Below are positions 39,360 to 47,095 of a DNA stretch of 64,000 nt, one piece after another. Both the position numbers and the translations under genes were made by a program. The number at the start of each line of letters is the position of its first letter. Within the stretch, counting starts at the first letter, position 1. The notes beneath the pieces were generated by a model, which saw only the letters and a list, made by a program, of their open reading frames with translations, did no database searches and was not told the origin of the DNA. Source of the DNA: Aalborgiella sp040079635 (GTDB taxonomy: Bacteria > Pseudomonadota > Gammaproteobacteria > Burkholderiales > Burkholderiaceae_C); NCBI GenBank assembly GCA_040079635.1, contig JBEBJY010000003.1, positions 1-64,000 on the forward strand. Direction: 5' to 3'.

Positions 39360-41735
39360 TTACTCCTCATTTACTATCTTTTTCATAGCTGATGAGGCAA
39401 CAAATACGGCGGCTACACCCGTATTTGGCACTGTATTTTGCTTCGCCAGCTCGCGGTAGAGCTGATCGCGACCGCTCAGATATTGTTTCGGCCAATCGAC
39501 CTGTTTTTGCAGCTTGGCAGCTTCATGCAGCGTCCAGGCCGGGTCGGCCAGGTGTGGTCGGGCAATGGCGCAGAGGTCGGCCCGACCGGCGGCTATGATG
39601 CTGTTGACCTGGTCCGCCTCGGTGATCGCGCCCACGGCGATGGTGCGGATGCCCACTTCGTTGCGGATGCGGTCGGCAAATGGGGTTTGGTACATGCGGC
39701 CGTAGATGGGTTTGGCGGTGCGGGTGGTTTGGCCGGAGGACACGTCGATCATGTCGCAGCCAGCGGCTTTGAAGAGCTTGGCAATCGCCACGGCATCGTC
39801 CGCCGTATTGCCACCCTCGGCCCAGTCGTGCGCGGACAGGCGCACACTCATCGGCAAATGTGCGGGCCAGACGGCGCGGACGGCGGCGAAGACTTCCAGC
39901 GGGTAGCGGCAGCGGTTTTCCAGCGAGCCGCCGTAGTCGTCCGTTCGTACATTGGTCAACGGCGACAAGAAGCTGGCGAGCAAATAACCGTGGGCGCAGT
40001 GCAGTTCCAGCCAGTCAAAGCCGGCGTCTATGGCACGCTGGGTGGATGCGACAAACTGCTGTTTCAGCACGTCCATATCGGCACGGCTTATGGCGGCGGG
40101 TGTTTGGTTTTGCTCACCGTAAGCCACCGCGCTGGCCGACAGCAGTGGCCAATTGCCAGCCGCCAAGGGCTCATCCGTCACCTCCCAACCCAGCTGGGTG
40201 GAGCCTTTGGCACCGCTGTGGCCGAGCTGCAGGCCGATTTTGGCGCTGCTTTGGCTGTGCACAAAATCGGTGATGCGCTTCAAAGCCAGCGTTTGCACAT
40301 CGTTCCACAAACCGGTGCAGCCGGGGGTGATGCGGCCTTCAGGCGTCGGGCTGGTCATTTCCACCATTACCAAAGCCGCGCCGCCTAAGGCTCTAGCGCC
40401 CAAATGCACCAAGTGAAAATCTTGCGGTACGCCGTCTACCGCGCTGTAGGTCGCCATGGGGGAGACGATGACGCGATTTTTGAGGATGATGTCGCGTACT
40501 TTGAAGGGCAGCAGCATCGGCGGCAAACCGCAAGCATCTTGGTTTCCACCTGCCAGCCAGTTTTCATAGTCGCCTAGCCAGCTTGCATCGCGCAGGCGCA
40601 GGTTTTCGTGGCTGATGCGCTGGGAACGGGTCATGAGCGAGTAGGCAAACTGCTCAATCTCCATGCCGCTGTAGCGCTGCACGTTTTCAAACCACTCGGT
40701 TGAGTTGCGGGCGGCGTTCTGGATTTTCAGCACTTCCACGCTGCGCCGGGCTTCATAGGCTTCTAGCACCTGGGTCATGTCGTGGCCCATCGCGGTTGCT
40801 ATGGCAAATTCGTTCGCCAAGTCAATCGCGTCTTCCAAAGCCAATTTGGTGCCGCTGCCAATGGAGAAGTGCGCGGTATGCGCGGCATCACCCATCAAAA
40901 CGATGGGGACATTTTTGCCGTTTATCTCCACTTCATGCACCCATTTCTTGCAAATAACGCGCGGAAAACGAATCCAGATCGCCGAGCCGCGCAGGTGTGA
41001 GGCATTGCTAATAAGAGGATTGCTATCGAGCTGCTTGGCAAACAGGCGTTCGCAAAAGGCAATCGCCTCGCTTTGTTCCATTTTGTCCAAACCATGCGCC
41101 TGCCAGACTCCTTCAGGCGTTTCGACAATGAAAGTCGCCATCTCTTTGTCAAACTGGTAGGCATGGGCGGCAAACCAGCCGTGTTCGGTCTGCTCAAAAG
41201 CAAAGGTGAATGCGTCGAACTTTTTGCGCGTCCCCAGCCAGACAAAGCGGCATTGCCGCGTGTCTATATCGGGCTGGTACACGTCGGCATAGCGGGTGCG
41301 GATGCGGCTGTTCAGGCCATCGCAGGCAATCACCAAGTCTGCGTTGTATTGGGCGGCGATGGCTTGGTCGTCTTGCACGTCCGTCTCAAACACCAGGTTC
41401 ACGCTCAGCTCCAGGCAACGATCCTGCAGGATATTAAGCAATTTTTTCCGCCCGATACCGCAAAACCCATGCCCGGTGGAGCGGACGCTACGGTCTTTGA
41501 AGAAGACTTCCACGTCGTCCCAATGGTTGAAAGCGTCGCCAATCAGCTGTGCGCTGGGCGCGTCTGCTGCTTGCAGGTTTGCCAGCGTTTGGTCAGACAA
41601 CACCACGCCCCAGCCAAAGGTGTCAAACGGGCGATTGCGTTCCACCACAGTGATGACGTTGGCAGGGTTTTGCTGCTTCATGAGCAGTGCAAAGTAAAGA
41701 CCGGCGGGGCCACCGCCTAAGCAGAGTATATTCAT
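39360..41735 (-). CDS. Two-domain flavin monooxygenase/reductase (2-aminobenzoyl-CoA monooxygenase-reductase or salicylyl-CoA 5-hydroxylase type)
   Basis: 791 residues, two fused flavoenzymes. N-terminal half: FAD monooxygenase (LGGGPAGLYFALLMKQQ near the start, later GDAAHTAHFSIGSGTKLALE). C-terminal half from about 410: Old Yellow Enzyme fold (RVIVSPMATYSAVDGVPQDF, GLQLGHSGAKGS, LHCAHGYLLASFLSPLTNVR, DDYGGSLENR). This fusion is known for 2-aminobenzoyl-CoA monooxygenase/reductase of Azoarcus evansii and for salicylyl-CoA 5-hydroxylase; context favours the former but does not prove it. The ATG at 41735 starts the FAD motif. Residues about 772-787 (GVAAVFVASSAMK) are made by a dispersed element at the 3' end. 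Confidence 0.9.
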   Translation of the reverse strand: MNILCLGGGPAGLYFALLMKQQNPANVITVVERNRPFDTFGWGVVLSDQTLANLQAADAPSAQLIGDAFNHWDDVEVFFKDRSVRSTGHGFCGIGRKKLLNILQDRCLELSVNLVFETDVQDDQAIAAQYNADLVIACDGLNSRIRTRYADVYQPDIDTRQCRFVWLGTRKKFDAFTFAFEQTEHGWFAAHAYQFDKEMATFIVETPEGVWQAHGLDKMEQSEAIAFCERLFAKQLDSNPLISNASHLRGSAIWIRFPRVICKKWVHEVEINGKNVPIVLMGDAAHTAHFSIGSGTKLALEDAIDLANEFAIATAMGHDMTQVLEAYEARRSVEVLKIQNAARNSTEWFENVQRYSGMEIEQFAYSLMTRSQRISHENLRLRDASWLGDYENWLAGGNQDACGLPPMLLPFKVRDIILKNRVIVSPMATYSAVDGVPQDFHLVHLGARALGGAALVMVEMTSPTPEGRITPGCTGLWNDVQTLALKRITDFVHSQSSAKIGLQLGHSGAKGSTQLGWEVTDEPLAAGNWPLLSASAVAYGEQNQTPAAISRADMDVLKQQFVASTQRAIDAGFDWLELHCAHGYLLASFLSPLTNVRTDDYGGSLENRCRYPLEVFAAVRAVWPAHLPMSVRLSAHDWAEGGNTADDAVAIAKLFKAAGCDMIDVSSGQTTRTAKPIYGRMYQTPFADRIRNEVGIRTIAVGAITEADQVNSIIAAGRADLCAIARPHLADPAWTLHEAAKLQKQVDWPKQYLSGRDQLYRELAKQNTVPNTGVAAVFVASSAMKKIVNEE
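39374..39418 (+). repeat. 45-bp dispersed element forming the C-terminus of the flavin monooxygenase
   Basis: CTATCTTTTTCATAGCTGAT followed by GAGGCAACAAATACGGCGGC. Two core changes. Encodes GVAAVFVASSAMKKI, against the gene direction. The ribosome binding site for the MarR gene follows right after it. Confidence 0.87.
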
Positions 41736-41955
41736 GCCTAAATAGTTTAGACTTAAAATATATTTTGTCAATCGGGTATTTCTGTATTTATTTTTTGTTA
41801 AAAGTACTTAGGATTCTTAATGCGTGAACAAAATTGCATTCATGAAAAACCATCAGCCTAGGGTTTATCCTAGGAAAAAAAATGCCTGATACGTTTAACA
41901 TACATGCACAATAATTCACATTTCAGCCATTTACATTCATTCATCAGGAGACTCC
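41736..41955. promoter_or_regulatory. Divergent promoter region between the aromatic operon and the Liv-type transporter
   Basis: 220 nt without a gene, very AT-rich on the left (TTTAGACTTAAAATATATTT, 41747-41766), the likely promoter of the leftward operon. Farther right ACCATCAGCCTAGGGTTTATCCTAGG holds a palindrome CCTAGGGTTTATCCTAGG (41858-41875), a candidate operator. AGGAG at 41946 precedes the rightward start. The boxes cannot be assigned with confidence. Confidence 0.5.
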
Positions 41956-43155
41956 ATGACATCTAGCTCAACTTCTCGTCGCCAAGTTTTATCTCGCAGC
42001 GCTGCATTGATTGGCGCCGCTTCCACGGGTTTACTTGTTACTGAGCAAGCCCAAGCGCAAACAGGCAAATTGCGCATCGGTTTAATGCTGCCTTACACCG
42101 GCACGTTTGCACAGCTGGGCGTGGCGATTGAAAATGGTTTCCGCCTGGCTATCAACGAGCAAGGCGGCAAATTGGGTGGCCGTGAGATTGAGTTTTTCAA
42201 AGTGGACGATGAGTCCGAGCCATCCAAAGGCATTGAAAACGCCAATAAACTGGTGCAGCGCGACAAAGTGGACGTGCTGGTTGGTACCGTGCACTCTGGC
42301 GTGCAAATGGGTATCCACAAAGTGGCGCGTGACAGCGGTGTGTTGAGCTTGATTCCTAATGCAGGCGTACATGCGGCAACGCGTTCGCAATGCGCACCCA
42401 ACGTGTTTCGCACCTCGTTCAGCAATTCACAACCAACGCGAGCCCTAGGTCAGGCGATGATCGCCAAAGGGCATAAAAAAGCGGTATGGATCACCTGGAA
42501 ATACGCTGCGGGTGACGAGGCTTTTGAGGGCTTTAAAGAAAGCTATACAGCAGCTGGCGGCACGATTGTGAAAGAACTTGGTTTACCTTTCCCTAACGTT
42601 GAATTTCAAGCGCTGTTGACTGAAATTGCTGCATTGAAACCTGACGCTGTGGCATGCTTCTTCGCGGGCGGAGGTGCGGCTAAATTCATGAAAGATTACG
42701 CGGCAGCTGGCTTGCAGGGCAAGATCCCGCTCTACGGCTCAGGCTTTTTAACGGAAGGCGTGTTGGACGCTGCAGGGCCAGCAGCCAATGGCGTGATGAC
42801 GACATTGCATTACAGCGATTCACTCGACACGCCACGCAACAAAGAGTTCCGCCTAAATTACGCTAAAACATTCAAGTTGCAGCCAGATGTTTACGCTGTT
42901 CAAGGGTATGACACAGGCTTGCTTCTGATTCAAGGCATGAACGCCGTCAAAGGCGATGTGACAAAAAAAGTGGAGCTGTACAAAGCGATGGAATCTGCCA
43001 CCATCAACAGCCCACGCGGCAAGTGGACCATGAGCAAAGCGCACAACCCAGTGCAAGATATCTACTTGCGCGTTGTAGAGAATAAGGAAAACAAAGTCTT
43101 GGGCGTTGCGGCTAAAGCGCTGTCAGACTCTGGCGCAGGCTGCAAGATTTCTTAA
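41956..43155 (+). CDS. Branched-chain-type ABC transporter substrate-binding protein
   Basis: 399 residues of the LivJ (type I periplasmic-binding) class. The signal peptide has a twin-arginine-like start (SSTSRRQVLSRSAALIGAAS) ending near AQAQ. Then LRIGLMLPYTGTFAQLGVAI, VDDESEPSKGIENANKLVQR, DVLVGTVHSGVQMGIHKVAR and later LYGSGFLTEGVLDAAGP. Divergent from the aromatic operon, so it may bind an aromatic acid, as known for several Liv-type systems; branched-chain amino acids remain possible. Followed by a terminator-like hairpin before livH. Confidence 0.92.
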   Translation: MTSSSTSRRQVLSRSAALIGAASTGLLVTEQAQAQTGKLRIGLMLPYTGTFAQLGVAIENGFRLAINEQGGKLGGREIEFFKVDDESEPSKGIENANKLVQRDKVDVLVGTVHSGVQMGIHKVARDSGVLSLIPNAGVHAATRSQCAPNVFRTSFSNSQPTRALGQAMIAKGHKKAVWITWKYAAGDEAFEGFKESYTAAGGTIVKELGLPFPNVEFQALLTEIAALKPDAVACFFAGGGAAKFMKDYAAAGLQGKIPLYGSGFLTEGVLDAAGPAANGVMTTLHYSDSLDTPRNKEFRLNYAKTFKLQPDVYAVQGYDTGLLLIQGMNAVKGDVTKKVELYKAMESATINSPRGKWTMSKAHNPVQDIYLRVVENKENKVLGVAAKALSDSGAGCKIS

Positions 43156-43177
43156 ACTAGCTTTTATAGTTCTGCTC

Positions 43178-43205
43178 AAAATAGGGAGTTTTTCTCCCTA
43201 TTTTT
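43178..43205 (+). terminator. Terminator-like hairpin between the binding-protein gene and livH
   Basis: AAAATAGGGAG, loop TTTTT, CTCCCTATTTTT. An 11-pair stem with a T run. Inside an operon this would reduce read-through, leaving more binding protein than permease, a common pattern. Confidence 0.8.
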
Positions 43206-43230
43206 CTAATTTCATGCAAATAACGGATTC

Positions 43231-44094
43231 ATGGACTTTCCAACTTTCCTCATACAACTGCTGAACAGCGTGCAATACGGTTTGCTGCTGTTCATGCTGG
43301 CAGCTGGACTAACGCTGATTTTCGGCATCATGGGCGTGGTCAACCTGGCACATGGCAGCTTTTATATGCTGGGCGCGTATTTGGCTTATTGGCTAAGTAC
43401 GTTGCTTGGAAGTTTGACGCTAGCCATCATCGTCGGTATAGCGCTTGCAGTACTGTTTGGTTTGGCGCTGGAATGGCTGCTGTTCAGGCATTTTTATGAG
43501 CGTGACCATTTGGACCAAGTGCTGCTCACCTATGGACTGATCTATATTTTTGAAGAACTGCGTTCCATACTGTGGGGCGACGATGTGCATGGCGTCACCA
43601 TACCTGAAGCGTTAAGTGCGTCTATCCCGTTGACGGATAACCTTTCATACCCTGTTTATCGACTTTTCATGTCTGCAGTTTGCATCGCTTTGGCATTGGG
43701 TTTGTATTGGCTCATTGCTAAAACACGTTTGGGTATGAAAATTCGTGCGGGTGCTTTTAATCGCGACATGACCGAGGCGCTGGGCATCAATATCAAACTG
43801 ATCCATGCCGTGGTATTTGCCTTGGGTGTGGGTTTGGCCGCGGTGGCGGGGATGATTGCATCACCTATCTCTAGCGTGTATCCCAACATGGGCTCGCAAG
43901 TTCTCATCATGTGCTTTGTGGTTGTGGTTATTGGTGGTATTGGTTCGGTCCGGGGCGCGCTGATTTCAGCTTTGTTGGTCGGCTTGGTCGATACCTTCGG
44001 CAAGGTTTTACTGCCTTCTGTGTCTGGCATGTTGGTCTACATGCTGATGGCTGCCGTGTTGCTGTGGAAACCTGAAGGATTATTCAAAGCATGA
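43231..44094 (+). CDS. livH: Branched-chain-type ABC transporter permease LivH
   Basis: 287 residues with about eight hydrophobic segments. NSVQYGLLLFMLAAGLTLIF, GIMGVVNLAHGSFYMLGAYL and GIGSVRGALISALLVGLVDT are LivH marks; the EAA-like GSVRGALI loop is the ATPase contact. Overlaps livM as ATGA. Confidence 0.95.
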   Translation: MDFPTFLIQLLNSVQYGLLLFMLAAGLTLIFGIMGVVNLAHGSFYMLGAYLAYWLSTLLGSLTLAIIVGIALAVLFGLALEWLLFRHFYERDHLDQVLLTYGLIYIFEELRSILWGDDVHGVTIPEALSASIPLTDNLSYPVYRLFMSAVCIALALGLYWLIAKTRLGMKIRAGAFNRDMTEALGINIKLIHAVVFALGVGLAAVAGMIASPISSVYPNMGSQVLIMCFVVVVIGGIGSVRGALISALLVGLVDTFGKVLLPSVSGMLVYMLMAAVLLWKPEGLFKA

Positions 44095-45113
44095 GCACGC
44101 CAAAAGCAAACTTAGAGATACTGCCGCGCGGCGTGCAAATCGCACTGGGCTTGGGCTTGGTCGCCCTGCTCGCCTTCCCGTGGGTAGGAACAGACTTTTA
44201 CACGCAAATGGTGACGCGCATGCTCATCATGGCAATATTTGCCATGAGCTTGGACTTGCTGCAAGGCGTTACCGGCCTAGTGTCATTAGGGCATGCCGCG
44301 TATTTTGGCTTAGCTGGTTATGCCTTGGCTTTTTTAATGCCGCAAGATGCTGCAGTCAGCCTGTGGTGGACATTGCCTGTGGCCGTGTTGGCATCTGCCT
44401 TTGCCGCTTTGATCATCGGGTTTTTTGTGGTGCGTACCCATGGTATTTACTTCATCATGGTGACGATGGCATTTGCTCAGATGGTGTTTTTCTTGTTTTT
44501 TGACAATAAGGTGCTGGGTGGCTCGGATGGACTTTACATCAACTTCAAACCCAGTGCACAGGTCCTAGGATTTACCCTATTCGACTTAGACAACAAAATC
44601 ACTTTTTACTACGTCACACTTGCTTTTGCCTTGCTTGTCTATGCATTCTTAAGACGATTGCTGTGGAGTCCTTTAGGCCGCGCATTATCAGGCATCCGCA
44701 TCAATGAGCATCGCATGCGTGCTATGGGATTTGGCACCTTTGGCTACAAACTGACTGCATTTACCATCGCCGGTGGTCTGGCTGGCTTAGCGGGCTACTT
44801 GTGGGGGGCGCAAAGTGGCTATATCAACCCAGAATTGATGGGTTTTCACATGAGCGCACACGCCATCATGATGGTGATTTTAGGGGGCATGGGTAACTTT
44901 GCCGGTGCATTTGTAGGCGCATTCACTTTTGACTACGTATTACATGTATTGAAGGACTTGCCAAGCGTTCAGCTCTTCGGCAAGGACATCAACCTGGGCA
45001 AACACTGGCAACTGTGGATGGGAAGCTTCATCGTTCTCGTTATCATCTTTGCACCGCGTGGTTTGATGGGCTTGGCAGAACGCTTTTTGCAAAAGAAAGC
45101 AAACTCAAAATGA
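44091..45113 (+). CDS. livM: Branched-chain-type ABC transporter permease LivM
   Basis: 340 residues, about nine hydrophobic segments: AMSLDLLQGVTGLVSLGHAA, YFGLAGYALAFLM, RTHGIYFIMVTMAFAQMVFF and ILGGMGNFAGAFVGAFTFDY. Start and stop overlap livH and livG (ATGA both). Confidence 0.95.
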   Translation: MSTPKANLEILPRGVQIALGLGLVALLAFPWVGTDFYTQMVTRMLIMAIFAMSLDLLQGVTGLVSLGHAAYFGLAGYALAFLMPQDAAVSLWWTLPVAVLASAFAALIIGFFVVRTHGIYFIMVTMAFAQMVFFLFFDNKVLGGSDGLYINFKPSAQVLGFTLFDLDNKITFYYVTLAFALLVYAFLRRLLWSPLGRALSGIRINEHRMRAMGFGTFGYKLTAFTIAGGLAGLAGYLWGAQSGYINPELMGFHMSAHAIMMVILGGMGNFAGAFVGAFTFDYVLHVLKDLPSVQLFGKDINLGKHWQLWMGSFIVLVIIFAPRGLMGLAERFLQKKANSK

Positions 45114-45883
45114 CTGATTTACTCTTATCTGCCAAGAATCTGACTAAGCACTTTGGTGGTTTAGCTGCTGTGAACGATGTGTCGATTGATTTGTTCAAAG
45201 GCCAAATTCACGCCGTGATTGGCCCCAACGGTGCGGGAAAATCAACACTCACAAACTTGGTTTCAGGGGATTTGGCGTTGACGTCAGGCAGCATTCAACT
45301 GAATGGACACGACGTTACAGGCTGGCATGCCGAGAAAATATCACGACAAGGCTTGGGGCGAAGTTTTCAAAAAACCAATGTGTTTTTACCCCTCACTGTT
45401 TGGGAAAACGTGCGCTTAGCAGCACAGTCTCGCGACATACAGCAGCCTTGGAATCCGCTGATTTGGTTTCAAAGCACACAAAACGCTACGCAATCAATAG
45501 CAGCTCAGGCAATAACCGCAAAGGCTATAGAGCTTTGCAAGCTTGAAAATCGCATGCATGCTGTTGCTGGAACCATCAGCCATGGCGAGCAACGTCAGTT
45601 AGAGATTGCGATGACTTTAGCGACCCAACCACAAGTTTTGCTGCTGGATGAGCCCTTGGCGGGTATGGGCGTGGCAGAAGCGGAACGCATGATTGAACTA
45701 CTGCATACTTTGAAAAGAGACCATGCCATGCTGTTAGTTGAGCATGATATGGACGCCGTGTTTGCACTAGCAGACAAGCTCACAGTGATGGTCAACGGGC
45801 AAGTGATTGCTAGCGACATTCCAAGCCGAGTGCGAGCAGACGTCAAAGTGCAAGCAGCTTATTTAGGTGAAGAACATGTCTGA
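45110..45883 (+). CDS. livG: Branched-chain-type ABC transporter ATPase LivG, with an in-frame repeat
   Basis: 257 residues. Walker A GPNGAGKST (about 37-45), signature region ISHGEQRQLEIAM, Walker B VLLLDEPLAGMG and the LVEHDMDAVF switch. The ATG at 45110 overlaps the livM stop; the frame extends upstream but only inside livM. Residues about 125-141 (ATQSIAAQAITAKAIE) come from a copy of the 45-bp element in the helical domain, a region of variable length between Q-loop and signature. The AISHGEQ variant of LSGGQ is usual for LivG. Confidence 0.94.
   Translation: MTDLLLSAKNLTKHFGGLAAVNDVSIDLFKGQIHAVIGPNGAGKSTLTNLVSGDLALTSGSIQLNGHDVTGWHAEKISRQGLGRSFQKTNVFLPLTVWENVRLAAQSRDIQQPWNPLIWFQSTQNATQSIAAQAITAKAIELCKLENRMHAVAGTISHGEQRQLEIAMTLATQPQVLLLDEPLAGMGVAEAERMIELLHTLKRDHAMLLVEHDMDAVFALADKLTVMVNGQVIASDIPSRVRADVKVQAAYLGEEHV
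45485..45532 (+). repeat. 45-bp dispersed element inside livG
   Basis: GCTACGCAATCAATAGCAGC followed by TCAGGCAATAACCGCAAAGG and CTATAGAGC. The core is diverged at ATACGCC, but both ends are intact. Encodes ATQSIAAQAITAKAI. Confidence 0.82.
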
Positions 45884-46613
45884 TCTGCTCATAGACGCAA
45901 AAGGTCTGAACACCCATTATGGTGCTAGCCATATCCTGCAAGGCATTGATTTTTCAGTGGCACGTGGCGAAACGATCGGGCTGATGGGGCGCAACGGTAT
46001 GGGCAAAAGCACACTGCTTAAAAGCATTATGGGTTTGGTCAAACCAAGTTCTGGGGTTGTCGCCGTTATGGGTCAAGATATGACAGGCGCGCCGCCTTAC
46101 AAAATTGCACAACTTGGTGTGGCTTATGTCCCTGAAGGACGTGGTATTTTCGGCAATTTAAGTGTCACTGAGAACCTGAAAATGACAGCTCGTGCAGGGA
46201 AATCTGCAGCAGCCAAAATGCGCGCCCAAAAACAACAAGACTGGAACTATGAACGCGTATTGGAAACTTTTCCGCGCTTAAAAGAGCGATTAAATCACGG
46301 CGGACAACAACTTTCTGGCGGTGAGCAACAAATGCTGACCATCGGCCGCGCTTTGATGACCAATCCAGACATACTAATTTTGGATGAAGCCACCGAAGGT
46401 TTAGCGCCTTTGATTGCGAAAGAGATATGGCGCATTTGCGGCGTGATTCGCGAATCTGGCATCAGTAGCATCATTGTGGATAAAAACTGGAAGCACGTGA
46501 CGCAAATCACAGACCGCAATGTTATTTTGGTGAAAGGGCAAGTCGTTTTTGAAGGTAGCTCTGCACAGCTACTCGCTCAGCCTGAGATTTTGCAACAACA
46601 CCTTGGTGTTTAA
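45876..46613 (+). CDS. livF: Branched-chain-type ABC transporter ATPase LivF
   Basis: 245 residues. Walker A GRNGMGKST, IAQLGVAYVPEGRGIFGNLS (LivF-specific), signature LSGGEQQM, Walker B ILILDEATEGLAP. The start overlaps livG by 8 nt; an in-frame GTG three codons earlier is less likely. Completes the five-gene transporter operon. The last switch histidine position reads VDKNWKHV rather than the usual VEQ form. Confidence 0.94.
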   Translation: MSDLLIDAKGLNTHYGASHILQGIDFSVARGETIGLMGRNGMGKSTLLKSIMGLVKPSSGVVAVMGQDMTGAPPYKIAQLGVAYVPEGRGIFGNLSVTENLKMTARAGKSAAAKMRAQKQQDWNYERVLETFPRLKERLNHGGQQLSGGEQQMLTIGRALMTNPDILILDEATEGLAPLIAKEIWRICGVIRESGISSIIVDKNWKHVTQITDRNVILVKGQVVFEGSSAQLLAQPEILQQHLGV

Positions 46614-46640
46614 ACTTTTGTAGCTCTATCAGGCCAAGAA

Positions 46641-47069
46641 TCAGGTATAGATTTTTTGCAATAGACGCATCAGTGTTTTACGCTCGGTAGCCGTCAACTT
46701 CGAAGCCGCATCGTCTTCCAGATCTTTTGCTGTTTGTTCCGCTTCTTTCATCAACTTTATACCAATTTCAGACAAATGCAGACCAATAACACGGCCATCG
46801 CTTGGGTGGGGTTTGCGCAATATCAGTTCACGCTTTTCCAAAGTATTGATCATGCCAACCAAGTTTGGCGGCAAAATATTTAACTCAGAACATAGCTGAC
46901 GTGAACTGATACCAGGATTGTGCGTTATCAAGGATAAAACCGAAAAATCAACAGGCCGCAAGTCGTAAACAGCCATTCGCTTCAGAAAAAGACCAATAAT
47001 TTCTACGGCGGCACGGCGTGCGTTGTAACCTAATAATGATTCTAGATAACTGGTGTCAATTTTTTCCAC
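46641..47069 (-). CDS. MarR-family regulator of the hydroxycinnamate operon
   Basis: 142 residues. PVDFSVLSLITHNPGISSRQ, LCSELNILPPNLVGMINTLE, KRELILRKPHPSDGRVIGLH is a MarR winged helix with the D-R wing. It lies at the end of the leftward operon, 26 nt after the tannase gene. MarR regulators of ferulate/p-coumarate genes usually sense the hydroxycinnamoyl-CoA; that is a parallel, not shown here. Confidence 0.9.
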   Translation of the reverse strand: MEKIDTSYLESLLGYNARRAAVEIIGLFLKRMAVYDLRPVDFSVLSLITHNPGISSRQLCSELNILPPNLVGMINTLEKRELILRKPHPSDGRVIGLHLSEIGIKLMKEAEQTAKDLEDDAASKLTATERKTLMRLLQKIYT

Positions 47070-47095
47070 GCTGGTTTTATTCTTTCGGTTGACGT

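Noticed and set aside
39438..40388. A 316-codon open frame on the plus strand
   Set aside because: Antisense to the flavin monooxygenase/OYE fusion; the long open frame follows from the codon use of that gene.
46614..46640. Possible further copy of the 45-bp element after livF
   Set aside because: TTGTAGCTCTATCAGGCCAAGAATCAGG shares only GTAGC and AGGC-like bits; the core is absent.
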